Positions 43,059-52,608 of a stretch of 64,000 nt of DNA are shown here, one piece after another. Made by a program: the position numbers and the translations under genes. Location of the stretch: contig JAEUHE010000167.1 of NCBI GenBank assembly GCA_016793885.1, forward strand, positions 1 to 64,000, written 5' to 3'. The notes below the pieces were generated by a model, which made no database searches, was not told where the DNA came from, and saw nothing but the letters and a program-made list of their open reading frames with translations. The stretch comes from Verrucomicrobiales bacterium. Its GTDB lineage: Bacteria; Verrucomicrobiota; Verrucomicrobiia; Limisphaerales; UBA11320. Each line of letters opens with the position of its first letter. Within the stretch, counting starts at the first letter, position 1.

Positions 43059-45392
43059 TCAGGCAGCTGGTCCGATAAGGTCCCCCACGGCCCTAATTAA
43101 GGTATCGTCATGAAAGCTCCCCTTCGAAAGGTAGTAATCTGCACCAGCTTCCAATCCTCGGAGCCGATCTTCCTCGCGATCCTTATACGAGACGATCATC
43201 GCGGGGACCGAACGCAGCTTCCGATCACGCTTGACCATCGAGATGAGCTCAATCCCATCCATTCGTGGCATGTCGATGTCGCTGATCAACAGCTGGAAAT
43301 CTCGGTCTCTGAGGGCGTTCCATCCGTCCATCCCATCCACCGCCACCTCCACCTCATAGCCGCGCGCAGTGAGAATCTTTCGCTGCAGTTCTCGAACGGT
43401 GAGGGAATCATCGACCACCAGGATCCGCTTGCCTCTGCGCTTCGCGTCGCCTCCCCCCTGCCCTTCGAGCCGATGCAGTGATCGGCTGTTGGCGAGCTTC
43501 TCAATGCTTCGGATCAAATCCTCGGAATCGACGATGAGGATGGGGGAGCCATCTTCCATGATGGAGCCCGAGCTGATGTCCTTGATTTTGCCCAATCGTG
43601 CATCGAGCGGCTGCACCACCAACTCCCGCTCACCCAAAAACCGATCCACGGATAGTCCGTAGCGCTGGTTGGTCTCCCCCAGAACCACAATGCAGAGGGA
43701 TCCTGACTGGGTGGCAGGCTCAGGATGCCCGAATATCTGATGACTCGAAACCAGTCCGACCCGTTTGCCCTCGAGGCGAAAATGCTGGATGCCTTCGAGC
43801 GATTCGACAGCTTCGCGGGGCAATTTGACGGTTCGAAGCACGTGAGCCAAAGGGAAGGCATAAGGCTGACCGGCGATCTCCACCAGCAGGGTCCGGAGCA
43901 CGGAGAGGGTCAGGGGAAGCTGCAGCTGAAACCGAGTTCCTTTGCCGCGTTCAGAAGTCACCCGGATGGTGCCTCGGACACTCTTGACCACGCTCTGAAC
44001 AACATCCAAGCCCACTCCGCGTCCCGAGATTTCCGTCACTTCCTCCCGCACGCTGAACCCCGGCAAGAACAGGAACTCCAGCAACTCGGCCTCGCTAAGC
44101 ACGGCGGCGGTTTCGGCCGTGGTGAGCGATCGCTTAACCACCGTCCGACGCACCCGCTCGATTTCGATGCCTCTCCCGTCGTCGCTCACCGTAATCACCA
44201 GCCGCCCGGCGCTGTGGCGCGCCTCGATTCGAACCGTCCCCTCCGCTGGCTTGCCAACAGCCTCGCGGTCGGCGGTAGACTCCAGACCATGGTCAATCGC
44301 ATTGCGGACCAGATGCGCGAGAGGAGCCTCAAGCTTTTCCAAGATGTCACGATCCACTTGAGTGCCCTCACCGACGAGGACCAGCCGCACCTCCTTGCCC
44401 AAACGTCGGCCCACATCTCGCACCATTCTTGGGAACCCGTTCAAGCCGTCGGCAAAGGGCCGCATCCGGCAGGCTAGAGCCTCGTGGTAAAGCCGGTATG
44501 AAAGATTCGCGGATCGTCGATCGAACATGTCCAGCTCGGTGAACCGGTTGGCCAGCAGCTCTTGACAGTCCTGCAGACACTTTCTGGAGGCGTTCCAAGC
44601 CGTTTCCGTCCGCTCGTCGATGAACAGGCCGCTCAGGGACTCGCGCAGAACAGCCATGGACCGCTCCATGTCCGAGTGAAGCGACTTCAGGCGTAGCAAG
44701 GACTCCCCAAAGGGACGAAGCCAGCGCGACTCCACCAGGGACTCACCCGCGAGCCCAAGCATGCGATTGACATGCTCCGCTTTGACGCGCAGGACACGAT
44801 CCATGCGCCCCGACTCAATCGGCGACGAACTCGCTCCGGCGGCCGGCGGAGGGGCTGGAGGAGATGGCGGCGGGGGCGCGGGTTGTTCCGGCTGAGTAGG
44901 CGGGTTCGACACCGCCGGGCCTATCGGGGTTGCGACCGCGGCAGCTGGGGCGGCGGATAGTGGCCTCGCGGTCTCCACAGGCTCGCCCTTGAGCACGGAG
45001 GCTAATTTGTCGAGGTGCGCTTCGACCTCGGGCTTTCCCTCCGTTTCCCATTTCCCCAAATCGGGTTCCGGTGTCTGTGAGATCCTGGCCAGGAGGTCGA
45101 CGGAAGCCAGCAGGATGTCGACCTGCTCGCGCTGGAGCTGGAGCACGCCCTTCTGGACCGCCACCATGCAGTCCTCCATCGCGTGAGCCACTTTCACCAC
45201 CGACCCCAGATTAACGATCCTGGCGGCCCCCTTCATCGAGTGGGCGGCCCGCATCATTTCCTCCAGCTGAGCGCGCACCGATGGGTCCTTCTCCAACGCG
45301 AGCAGCCCATTGGTTAGCAGGGACAGCTGGGTCTCGGCCTCCGTGCGGAACAGCTCCATCAGTGAGCATTGGCTCAGATCTTTGTCGCTCAT
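43059..45392 (-). CDS. wspE: CheA-type histidine kinase with C-terminal receiver (WspE-like)
   Basis: A 777-residue cytoplasmic kinase of a chemosensory array. The HPt domain carries the phosphorylated histidine at His51 (RAAHSMKGAARI). A Pro/Ala-rich linker (about 150-195) leads to the dimerisation region, then the HATPase core (LAHLVRNAIDHGLES, VSDDGRGIEIERV, GRGVGLDVV), a CheW-like regulatory domain (about 500-635), and a receiver (about 656-777) with acceptor Asp705 in LLISDIDMPRMDG. No CheY/CheB-binding P2 domain is evident. The CheA-receiver fusion is the hallmark of WspE and other alternative-function systems. The start overlaps the upstream CheW stop by four bases (ATGA). It should phosphorylate the WspR-like receiver of the following gene. 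Confidence 0.93.
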   Translation of the reverse strand: MSDKDLSQCSLMELFRTEAETQLSLLTNGLLALEKDPSVRAQLEEMMRAAHSMKGAARIVNLGSVVKVAHAMEDCMVAVQKGVLQLQREQVDILLASVDLLARISQTPEPDLGKWETEGKPEVEAHLDKLASVLKGEPVETARPLSAAPAAAVATPIGPAVSNPPTQPEQPAPPPPSPPAPPPAAGASSSPIESGRMDRVLRVKAEHVNRMLGLAGESLVESRWLRPFGESLLRLKSLHSDMERSMAVLRESLSGLFIDERTETAWNASRKCLQDCQELLANRFTELDMFDRRSANLSYRLYHEALACRMRPFADGLNGFPRMVRDVGRRLGKEVRLVLVGEGTQVDRDILEKLEAPLAHLVRNAIDHGLESTADREAVGKPAEGTVRIEARHSAGRLVITVSDDGRGIEIERVRRTVVKRSLTTAETAAVLSEAELLEFLFLPGFSVREEVTEISGRGVGLDVVQSVVKSVRGTIRVTSERGKGTRFQLQLPLTLSVLRTLLVEIAGQPYAFPLAHVLRTVKLPREAVESLEGIQHFRLEGKRVGLVSSHQIFGHPEPATQSGSLCIVVLGETNQRYGLSVDRFLGERELVVQPLDARLGKIKDISSGSIMEDGSPILIVDSEDLIRSIEKLANSRSLHRLEGQGGGDAKRRGKRILVVDDSLTVRELQRKILTARGYEVEVAVDGMDGWNALRDRDFQLLISDIDMPRMDGIELISMVKRDRKLRSVPAMIVSYKDREEDRLRGLEAGADYYLSKGSFHDDTLIRAVGDLIGPAA

Positions 45393-46096
45393 GCTAGACT
45401 CCGGTTGAGAAGATCAAAAAGACGGCCTTCCTCGAGCAGCCCGATCGACTTGCCCTGCCAACTCAGAACGCCGCTCACACATCTCGATGGGTTGTGGCCA
45501 ACCGTGGCGGGGAGATCCTGCAGCTCACCCGGACGGAGGCGCAGTATCCCATGGATTTCATCAACCGGAAATGCGAAGCGATCCCGGTCATGGTCCGCGA
45601 TAAGCAGCCTCATCTGACCATGGCTGCCAGGTCGGTCCGGAGTCACGGGCAGCGGCTCCAACCCCAGGGCAGCCGTCAGAGACACGCAGATGACCAACTG
45701 CCCCCGAACGTTGACCACCCCTTTCACCACGCCCTGGCGACGGTGGGGGATAGGACGGAGCACCTTGAGGTATCCCACCTCCTGAAGGGCCTTCATCTGG
45801 ATGGCAAAGCACTCCTGCCCAAGGCGGAAAGCGAGCACGGATTGAGTGCTGAGCGCGACATCGGCTTTCTTCTGACCGAAATGATCCGCCCACTGGTCCC
45901 GGTAGCTGGGAGGCATCTCTCGGTCCAGGAGTTCTGCGGCTGCGGCTGAGAACACGGGGCAGTTGTGACAGTGAACATGCTGGCGCAGCGCCTCGCAGCG
46001 CCCATTCCCCCAAATTCCAACCTGCTTCCAGCAAGGCGTTGCGTGGACGGTAGCCGCGGTAGGCGCTTCGGGCGTTAGGGATGTGTTGTCGCTCAT
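45389..46096 (-). CDS. wspD: CheW adaptor with cysteine-containing N-terminus (WspD-like)
   Basis: A 235-residue CheW protein that couples the receptor to the CheA-type kinase. The first 75 or so residues form an extension with CWKQVGIWGNGRC and HVHCHNCPVF, a cysteine arrangement that matches WspD from memory of the family. The CheW domain follows (about 85-235), with VLAFRLGQECFAIQ, VVKGVVNVRGQLVICVSL and a conserved C-terminal part. The cysteines could bind metal, but this is not established. It overlaps the methyltransferase gene by four bases upstream and the CheA gene by four bases downstream, so all three are translationally coupled. Confidence 0.9.
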   Translation of the reverse strand: MSDNTSLTPEAPTAATVHATPCWKQVGIWGNGRCEALRQHVHCHNCPVFSAAAAELLDREMPPSYRDQWADHFGQKKADVALSTQSVLAFRLGQECFAIQMKALQEVGYLKVLRPIPHRRQGVVKGVVNVRGQLVICVSLTAALGLEPLPVTPDRPGSHGQMRLLIADHDRDRFAFPVDEIHGILRLRPGELQDLPATVGHNPSRCVSGVLSWQGKSIGLLEEGRLFDLLNRSLA

Positions 46097-47352
46097 GGCA
46101 ATCGTTTGAAGTCCACCTGAACTCTTCGCGCTCGCGCGCGCAGCGTGCTAGCCTCCTCCTGGTCTCCCAGCCGTTCGCGCAGCAAGGCGAGATGAACCAG
46201 TGATTCGTAGTGGTGGGGATCGAGATAAACCGCCTTCCGGTACAGTTGCACCGCCTCCTCCATGCGGCCCTCGGCCTCGCGAATCAGGGCCAAAAGGCTC
46301 AAGGCTTCCACGCAATCCATACCCTCCTTGAGGATGGATTCGCAGATGGCAGCGCTTTCGGCTGCCAATCCTTCATTGGCCAGCCGGCGGGCACGGATCA
46401 GATCTCGGTTTGGAGTTCTTGCCTGAGTGTGGGTATCGACCACCGGGGCTGGAGTTCCCGTCGTTGGTTCCGGGTGTGAGAGCAGGCTGAGTGCCCGGCC
46501 ACGGGAGGCAGGTCCGCCCGCGGGCGCAGACATTCGGTCCACTCGACAAGCGTAAGTCGAGCCCAACTTCTCCAGACGAAAGGGGCCTCGTCCAAAGCAA
46601 CGATACTCGCTGGCTCCGCAGAACAGAAAACCGTCCGGTCGCATGAGGCGAACCAGATGCTCCATCGGACGCCGGCGAGTCTCGGGTCGGAAATAGATAA
46701 AGAGGTTCCGGCAGAAGAGGAAATCGACCGGCTCGGTGCCAGCCAGGAAGAGCGAGGATAGGAGGTTGTCGTGATGGAACGTCACCTGCGAGCGAACCCC
46801 TTCCTGAAGCTGATAGCCTTCTCCACATGCCTCAAAATATCGGCTGCGAAAGCCGAGGTTTCCACCTCGAAAGGAGGCCTCCGCGTACAATCCTTTCTCG
46901 GCGCGCCGCAGCGACCGTCGGCTGACGTCCGCCGCGAGAACCACAAACTCGCCAGGGCTGAGGCCGGCGTCCAGCAGCGCCATCACCAAGGAGTACGGCT
47001 CCTCTCCTCCGGAACATGGAACGCTCAGAATGCGAAGGGGAAAGCGGCGCTTGGCGGACCGACGGGCTTGCCGGGCCAGCGACACCATCATGTCGATGGC
47101 TTCAGGCTCGCGATGGAACCAGGTCTCCGGAACGACCACCTCATCGATCAGGTTCTGCAGTTCTTCGGGATCCGAGTCCAGCAACGAAAGGTAGTCCGCG
47201 GGATCTGAGAGTCCCAGGGCCTCCCGCCGGGTCTGCAAGGCGCGCTGCATGGACCGGGTCGTCAAGGTTCCGAGGTCCAGACCAATCAGCTCCTGAATCC
47301 GCCTGGCTGCGAGCTGGACCCCTGAACTCTTGGTTGAGATCGGTTGCGTCAT
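46093..47352 (-). CDS. wspC: CheR methyltransferase with TPR tail (WspC-like)
   Basis: A 419-residue SAM-dependent methyltransferase that methylates receptor glutamates. The catalytic domain (about 10-270) contains VPETWFHREPEAI, the SAM-binding ILSVPCSGGEEPYSL, and CRNLFIYF before the last strands. A linker rich in Pro and Thr follows, then tetratricopeptide repeats (about 330-410, ALIREAEGRMEEAVQLYRKA, YLDPHHYESLVHLALL). The CheR-TPR layout is that of WspC. It starts 24 bases after the first CheW gene and overlaps the second by four bases. No CheB methylesterase gene accompanies it, so receptor demethylation must come from elsewhere or be absent. Confidence 0.92.
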   Translation of the reverse strand: MTQPISTKSSGVQLAARRIQELIGLDLGTLTTRSMQRALQTRREALGLSDPADYLSLLDSDPEELQNLIDEVVVPETWFHREPEAIDMMVSLARQARRSAKRRFPLRILSVPCSGGEEPYSLVMALLDAGLSPGEFVVLAADVSRRSLRRAEKGLYAEASFRGGNLGFRSRYFEACGEGYQLQEGVRSQVTFHHDNLLSSLFLAGTEPVDFLFCRNLFIYFRPETRRRPMEHLVRLMRPDGFLFCGASEYRCFGRGPFRLEKLGSTYACRVDRMSAPAGGPASRGRALSLLSHPEPTTGTPAPVVDTHTQARTPNRDLIRARRLANEGLAAESAAICESILKEGMDCVEALSLLALIREAEGRMEEAVQLYRKAVYLDPHHYESLVHLALLRERLGDQEEASTLRARARRVQVDFKRLP

Positions 47353-47376
47353 CGGATGGCGATCAGGGGTTGTCAG

Positions 47377-47829
47377 TTAAGCGGCCGCAGGCAGAGCCTC
47401 CGCGCCGAGGAACGAGGAGAGACCATCCACCTCCACACGCCGCACCACCCCTCGAAAGTCCCATGCCACCGGGCCGAGGTAGGGTGCCAGGCTCATCCTC
47501 TCGCTGGTCGCCTCGAAGCTACCGGCCGGAAGCGAAATCATTTCGGTGGCTTTACCCGAGATCAACGCCAGCGGACGAGCGGCGCCCCCGGGAGGCTGAA
47601 CGTTCAGGAGCACCAAGCGCGTGCTGAGCCGGGAGGGAGCCGGTTGGCTTCCCACCAACAAGCCAAAATCCACGACGAGCACTGAAGTTCCGTGATAGTG
47701 CAACAGGCCGGCAACCGCAGGGCGAAGCTGGGGCAGCCGATTGATCGTCACCAACGGCAGAACTTCGATGATGCGGTTTGCCGGAATGGCATACCTTTCG
47801 GCACCGACTTGTGACAGAAGGAACAACAT
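47377..47829 (-). CDS. wspB: CheW adaptor (WspB-like)
   Basis: A CheW-type scaffold protein of about 150 residues linking the receptor to the kinase. The domain begins almost at once (MLFLLSQVGAERYAIPANRI) and includes IIEVLPLVTINRLPQL and GLLHYHGTSVLVVDFGLL. The ATG at 47829 is chosen because it lies just after the receptor stop at 47840 and matches the short N-terminus of WspB; an in-frame ATG at 47865 and a longer frame to 47934 would overlap the receptor gene. It lies second in the operon. It may serve a different face of the array from the larger CheW protein at 45389-46096. Confidence 0.85.
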   Translation of the reverse strand: MLFLLSQVGAERYAIPANRIIEVLPLVTINRLPQLRPAVAGLLHYHGTSVLVVDFGLLVGSQPAPSRLSTRLVLLNVQPPGGAARPLALISGKATEMISLPAGSFEATSERMSLAPYLGPVAWDFRGVVRRVEVDGLSSFLGAEALPAAA

Positions 47830-47839
47830 ACCCGCAGGC

Positions 47840-49582
47840 TCAGCTGTCCACCTTTCGCCCCTCATCGACGGGCCGATCGGAATTGCGGCGCAATTCCAGC
47901 GACGCGATCCCTCGCGGGCGCTCCGGCACACCAACCGCCGTCTGCAGCTTGAACTGACTCACGGCGTTGCGAAGCATTCGCGTCGCCTCATTCAAACGTT
48001 CAATGGTCTGATTGGATTGCTTCAGCGAGTGGACGGTCTGCTGCGTGGATTCACCCAGCTGAACGAGCGCCGAGCTAATCTGCGACGCGCCAACCGCATG
48101 CATCTGCATCCCTTCGTTCACCGTCTCGAATCGCGGCGTTAAAGCCTGGACGTGACCGATAATCTCGTTCAGTTGAGCCCCCACCTGGTTCACCTCCTGC
48201 ACGCCGCGGCGCACCTCCTCAGAGAACTTGTCAACGCTCATCACCCCGGCGCTCACGGCAGCCTGCATCTCCTTTACCGTCTGTTCGATGTCATGGCTCG
48301 CGACCGCCGTCTGATCCGCCAATCGACGAATCTCTGTGGCGACCACGGAGAACCCGCGCCCGTACTCTCCAGCTTTCTCGGCTTCAATCGCAGCGTTCAG
48401 TGAGAGCAGGTTGGTTTGGTCCGCGACCTTGGCGATCGTGGTCACTACTTGGCTGATGCTCCCGGCCTTCTCGTTCAAAACCGTCAGCTTGCCACTGATC
48501 CCGCTGGCCGCCCCCATGACCTGCACCATGGTCTCCTGCATGCGCAGCAGCCCGCTCTGGCCATTTCCCGCCATGGTAGTGGTTTGCTCGGCGACTTGGG
48601 CCACCTCTTTGACCGTTTTGACCAACTCCTGTGAAGTGACGGAGATCTCCTTGGCGGTAGCCCCGATCTCCACGGTGGTGGAAGCAGTCTGCTGAGCTCC
48701 GCTCTCGTGTTGCCGCACGGCGCTGGCAAGGTTCGATGCAGAGCTGTTGACCACGATGCCCGACTCCTGCACTTGGCTGACGAGCGCGCTGAGGCTGTCA
48801 GCCATATGATTGTACCCATCGGCTAGGTCGCCAAACTCATCCCTTTGGCCCGCTTCCAAACGCCCAGTGAAATCACCCTCGCGCATGCGCTCCATGGCCT
48901 CAGTGAGCCTCGTGAGCGGCTGGTTGATGGCTCGGACCAAAAAGTATCCGCTAAAGAACACAATCAAGATGGAGGCGCAGATCCCCGCCAATATGCCGGC
49001 CTCCGCGTTGAGCACGGCACTTTGGATCTTGTTCCCAGCCAACTCACCGGCCGACTGCTGACGCTGTTCCGTCAGCGTCACCACATTGAGAAAGGCCTTG
49101 TAGGATGGTTCAACCTCCGAGATGACGCGCTGCAGCTTCTCGTTCACCTGGCGAGGATCCATGGTGGCCACCGCGACACAGGCATCCAGATACCGTTTCA
49201 GAGCAGAGTTCACCGGCTGAGCCTTAGCGCGATCTTCAGCACTGACGGCTCCGAGTTCGTAATCCGCCGCCATGGTCTTGATCGTGTTCAGCTCGGACTC
49301 CAGTTCGCTGAGGGCACGCTGACTCGCGGCCGGATCGGACAGGACGGTGTGCTTGTGGATCAAGCCGAATAGCTTACTCGCTTGGGAATCAAGCCGGTGG
49401 ATTAAAGAGAGCCCTGATAAGGAATCGCGGCTGAGCCGATGAGCGTCATCCTTGATGACCACAAGTCTCGTCAGGGCATAGCCCCCGAGTAGCACCGTGA
49501 TCAGAATCTCAATCCCATAACCCAGGATGAGTCGATTACGAACCGTCCAAAACCTCCGCGTATCGTTAAGCCCTTTTGCCAT
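47840..49582 (-). CDS. wspA: Methyl-accepting chemoreceptor (WspA-like)
   Basis: A 580-residue membrane receptor and first gene of the operon. Transmembrane helices lie at about 17-37 and 190-215. Between them is a helical sensor region of about 150 residues that fits a four-helix bundle. A HAMP domain (about 216-268, INQPLTRLTEAMERMREGDF) leads to the cytoplasmic coiled coil. The signalling tip reads DQTNLLSLNAAIEAEKAGEY and continues GRGFSVVATEIRRLADQTAVA, which matches WspA-type receptors closely. No C-terminal CheR/CheB-docking pentapeptide is seen. In pseudomonads WspA senses surface contact or envelope stress; the stimulus here is unknown. Confidence 0.92.
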   Translation of the reverse strand: MAKGLNDTRRFWTVRNRLILGYGIEILITVLLGGYALTRLVVIKDDAHRLSRDSLSGLSLIHRLDSQASKLFGLIHKHTVLSDPAASQRALSELESELNTIKTMAADYELGAVSAEDRAKAQPVNSALKRYLDACVAVATMDPRQVNEKLQRVISEVEPSYKAFLNVVTLTEQRQQSAGELAGNKIQSAVLNAEAGILAGICASILIVFFSGYFLVRAINQPLTRLTEAMERMREGDFTGRLEAGQRDEFGDLADGYNHMADSLSALVSQVQESGIVVNSSASNLASAVRQHESGAQQTASTTVEIGATAKEISVTSQELVKTVKEVAQVAEQTTTMAGNGQSGLLRMQETMVQVMGAASGISGKLTVLNEKAGSISQVVTTIAKVADQTNLLSLNAAIEAEKAGEYGRGFSVVATEIRRLADQTAVASHDIEQTVKEMQAAVSAGVMSVDKFSEEVRRGVQEVNQVGAQLNEIIGHVQALTPRFETVNEGMQMHAVGASQISSALVQLGESTQQTVHSLKQSNQTIERLNEATRMLRNAVSQFKLQTAVGVPERPRGIASLELRRNSDRPVDEGRKVDS

Positions 49583-49725
49583 ATGGAGTTACATGATTCC
49601 ACTGAAACTCGGATGGAACCGGAGTGCTGGCTGGAACCGAAACTCGCCCAAGAGATCGCCTGCCGTGGCCAAACTGGCTCATCCAGGCTTAGATATCGGC
49701 CGCGTACAGAATTCTTAAGCAATGA

Positions 49726-51486
49726 TCAAGGAGAGGATGGCGGAGGAGTAGCCACGGAATCGGCTTGGAGGTGAGAAAGCCCGGACCAGGGGACCCGCAG
49801 CGCGCCGAAGAGCGAGTCGGAAATCGCGAGTCCGGTGGAATCGATCCGCAGCTTCTCCACAAAAAAACGAGAACCATCGGCCAGAGTCAGATTCCATTTC
49901 CGCGCGCGCGCGATTGGGGCGCGGATGAGAATGGCAAGCACCCGGTCTCGATCGACGACGTGATTTCCGAACAGAATGGAACCAAGGCGCACTTGCTTGG
50001 CATCCATGCCGAGAAAGTCCCCCTCCAAGAAATCTCCGTTGTGAAGCCAGGCGCCAGTGCGGTTCGGATCGAATTTCGCAACCACATCCTGCGGGACATC
50101 AGCCAAGTGGATGCGGCTGATGGAGGCCACGGGCACTTTCGTGATCACGCCACCCGGGACGAAAGTGACCTCGGAAGCGGACGCGGTGAGCGGGGCTCGG
50201 GAGAACATCGAACCATCGTTAAACCAGATACCCGCCGCAGCGGGGATCGACGCGGTCGGACTTCCTTCAGCTCCGTCTAGGGGCACCGGCACTGACCGAT
50301 CGGGTGCGGCCGATGGACGCAACCCGTCAGCGAAGATCGGCGCGTCGCCAAACGCCTCGCGATAAAAATTCAGCTTCACTTTTGCGCGGCTGACTTCATT
50401 GAAAAAGTCGAGGCGCAGCGAATGGGGGCGACCTGCTTCGACCAACAATGGGGCGGTGCCAATGGAATAGGTCTGCTCAGGCCGATCCTCCCACTGCTCA
50501 TAGATGATACTGCCATCGAGAAACAGCCGCGTCCCGCCCTCCGCCTCGATGGCGAAGCGATACTCGCCAGTCTTGGGCACCGACAATGATCCGGTCCAAG
50601 TCACGCTGAACCGAGTTCCGATTCCCGCTTCGGATGCTGGCGAGGCGGCTCGCCAGTTAAAGTCGATCGCCCGATCCACCCGCGTCAATCGCGGATGACT
50701 GAAATCGGGGTTGGCGTAATAGGTGGCGAGCAAGCCCCGCAGGATGTCGTTGGATCCGGTGATGGAGGGCCGGATCACGACCCGTTCGTTCGGAATCGCG
50801 CTCCTTGGTAGGCTCGCGGCTGACCATTCCAGCTGAAGCGAGCCGGACGGAGGCTGCCGGTGAAGCTGGAGAGTGACCGGGTATCGGCGTTCGGCGACCA
50901 AGGCCACCTCACCGATCGATTCCCGCAATCCATTGGTGGAATCGACTGAACTCACCAATTGGGAATGGATCCAGAAACTGGCCCGCCCAGAACTCCTCAA
51001 CGCAAATTGGTGCACGCCGGTCACGAGCGGCACCAGCGAACCCTGCCAAAATGCGCTGGCAGGGGCCCGATTGCTGGCAGCGGCTAGTTGGGAATTCCAT
51101 TCAAATCGCAGTTGGGCATCGGTGCGGACCGTGGCGGGCCCCTCGAAATTCTCGGCGGCAAAATACTGCCCCCGCCATCCGCGCTCTTCCGCCGGCTGAA
51201 GCTCCACCCGCGGGATCTCGAGTCGCTGAAAACGCAGGGAGACCACCTGGTCCAGTCGCACCTCCTGCTCCTTGCCGTCCCTCGGGATGACCTTCAACCC
51301 GCCGGTGATCGGATGAATATCCCCGCTCCAGGTAACACCCTGCGTGGTCTCCACCACTCCGGAGTCGGCCATCCCACGGCCCGTCCACAGCTCAAGGCCG
51401 GCCAAAGCGAGGAAGACTCGCCAGACAACAGGTGCCCAAAACCCCAGCGAGGCTTTCAAGACCTTAGACTTCAAGGCAGCGGACAT
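49726..51486 (-). CDS. Secreted PA14-domain protein
   Basis: A protein of 586 residues from the ATG at 51486 (a longer frame reaches 51525). The N-terminus has a hydrophobic signal segment (VVWRVFLALAGLELW). Two PA14-like beta-sandwich domains are visible, in numbering from the upstream ATG at 51525: about 115-235 (WRGQYFAAENFEGPA, VPLVTGVHQFALRSSGRASF) and 263-395 (GLLATYYANPDFSHP, TGEYRFAIEAEGGTRLFLDG). A C-terminal part of about 200 residues carries short beta repeats (WLHNGDFLEGDFLGMDAKQV) like those in other verrucomicrobial surface proteins. PA14 domains usually bind carbohydrate. It is transcribed leftward, divergent from the ABC transporter, with 156 bases between them. It may share a regulator or substrate with that transporter, but nothing shows this. 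Confidence 0.8.
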   Translation of the reverse strand: MSAALKSKVLKASLGFWAPVVWRVFLALAGLELWTGRGMADSGVVETTQGVTWSGDIHPITGGLKVIPRDGKEQEVRLDQVVSLRFQRLEIPRVELQPAEERGWRGQYFAAENFEGPATVRTDAQLRFEWNSQLAAASNRAPASAFWQGSLVPLVTGVHQFALRSSGRASFWIHSQLVSSVDSTNGLRESIGEVALVAERRYPVTLQLHRQPPSGSLQLEWSAASLPRSAIPNERVVIRPSITGSNDILRGLLATYYANPDFSHPRLTRVDRAIDFNWRAASPASEAGIGTRFSVTWTGSLSVPKTGEYRFAIEAEGGTRLFLDGSIIYEQWEDRPEQTYSIGTAPLLVEAGRPHSLRLDFFNEVSRAKVKLNFYREAFGDAPIFADGLRPSAAPDRSVPVPLDGAEGSPTASIPAAAGIWFNDGSMFSRAPLTASASEVTFVPGGVITKVPVASISRIHLADVPQDVVAKFDPNRTGAWLHNGDFLEGDFLGMDAKQVRLGSILFGNHVVDRDRVLAILIRAPIARARKWNLTLADGSRFFVEKLRIDSTGLAISDSLFGALRVPWSGLSHLQADSVATPPPSSP

Positions 51487-51642
51487 GCAGATGGCTAAAA
51501 TGGGGTGCCCTCGATTCACGATCAACTTCCAATTGAAAGATTCATGTCATGCGCCAGCCACGCCTGCCGATGTTTTCTCTGGTCAAGACTCGGGAAGCTT
51601 TGACATCTTGAGACGAACGACGCATCGGCATCGAAAGAGTGC

Positions 51643-52608
51643 ATGTGGACATATACCGCCAAACGCCTGTTTCATCTGATCCCCATCCTGATCGGGGTCT
51701 CGTTGATCACTTTCGCGTTGATGTCGCTCACCCCGGGTGACTATTTCACCGAGCTCGAGCAGAACCCCCAAATCTCACAGCAGAAAATCGCCGAGCTGCG
51801 CGCCCGCGCCCACTTGGACAAGCCGTGGTACATCCGCTACGGCTACTGGCTGGCGAACGCCGTTCGGCTGGACTTCGGCTATAGCATCGCCTACAAGATT
51901 CCTGCCTCGGAACTGATTTTCGGCCGACTCTGGAACACCTTTCTTCTGTCCTTTTTCGCATCGATCGCTGCCTGGGCAATCGCCGTTCCGCTCGGAATCT
52001 GGGCCGCAGTGCATAAAAACTCCCTCGCGGACCGGGCCTGCTCCATGATCGCCTTCTTTGGCCTGTCCATCCCCGAGGTGCTGTTGGCCTTGCTGGCGCT
52101 GATGTTTGCCGCTGGCACGGGCTGGTTCCCGGTAGGAGGGGCGCAAAGCTCGTACTACGATCTCATGAGCCCGTCCGAGCAGTTCTGGAATCGCGCCCAC
52201 CACCTGATACTGCCCGTGCTCGTTCTGGCGGCCAGCGAGATGGCCGGCATCATGCGCCAAATGAGGTCCAACCTGCTGGATACATTGCGTGCCGAGTTTG
52301 TCACGACAGCCCGGGCCAAGGGTCAGGCGGAAGGGTGGGTCATCTACCGCCACGCAGTCCGCAATGCGATTAATCCGCTGCTCACCATGTTCGGCTATTC
52401 CCTCGCCGGACTGCTCAGCGGAGCCTTCATCGTGGAGAATGTGATGGCTTGGCCGGGCTTGGGACGCCTGACGATGGAGTCCTTGCAGAAGAAGGACTAC
52501 GAATTGGTGGTGGCCTCCGTCGTCATGGCCACCGCGCTCCTCGTCATTGGCAACTTTATTGCCGACCTGCTGCTTGCGTGGAGCGACCCTCGAATTCGTC
52601 TCAAATGA
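51643..52608 (+). CDS. oppB: Peptide-type ABC transporter permease (OppB/DppB family)
   Basis: A 321-residue inner-membrane permease with six predicted helices. The N-terminus RLFHLIPILIGVSLITFALM is the family's first helix, followed by a periplasmic loop and the binding-protein-dependent transport domain. The cytoplasmic EAA loop is EFVTTARAKGQAEGWVIYRH, followed by NAINPLLTMFG. Length is normal. It is the first gene of a four-gene transporter operon and overlaps the second permease gene by four bases (ATGA). The substrate could be oligopeptides, dipeptides, nickel or another OppA-class ligand; family assignment is firm, substrate is not. Confidence 0.93.
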   Translation: MWTYTAKRLFHLIPILIGVSLITFALMSLTPGDYFTELEQNPQISQQKIAELRARAHLDKPWYIRYGYWLANAVRLDFGYSIAYKIPASELIFGRLWNTFLLSFFASIAAWAIAVPLGIWAAVHKNSLADRACSMIAFFGLSIPEVLLALLALMFAAGTGWFPVGGAQSSYYDLMSPSEQFWNRAHHLILPVLVLAASEMAGIMRQMRSNLLDTLRAEFVTTARAKGQAEGWVIYRHAVRNAINPLLTMFGYSLAGLLSGAFIVENVMAWPGLGRLTMESLQKKDYELVVASVVMATALLVIGNFIADLLLAWSDPRIRLK

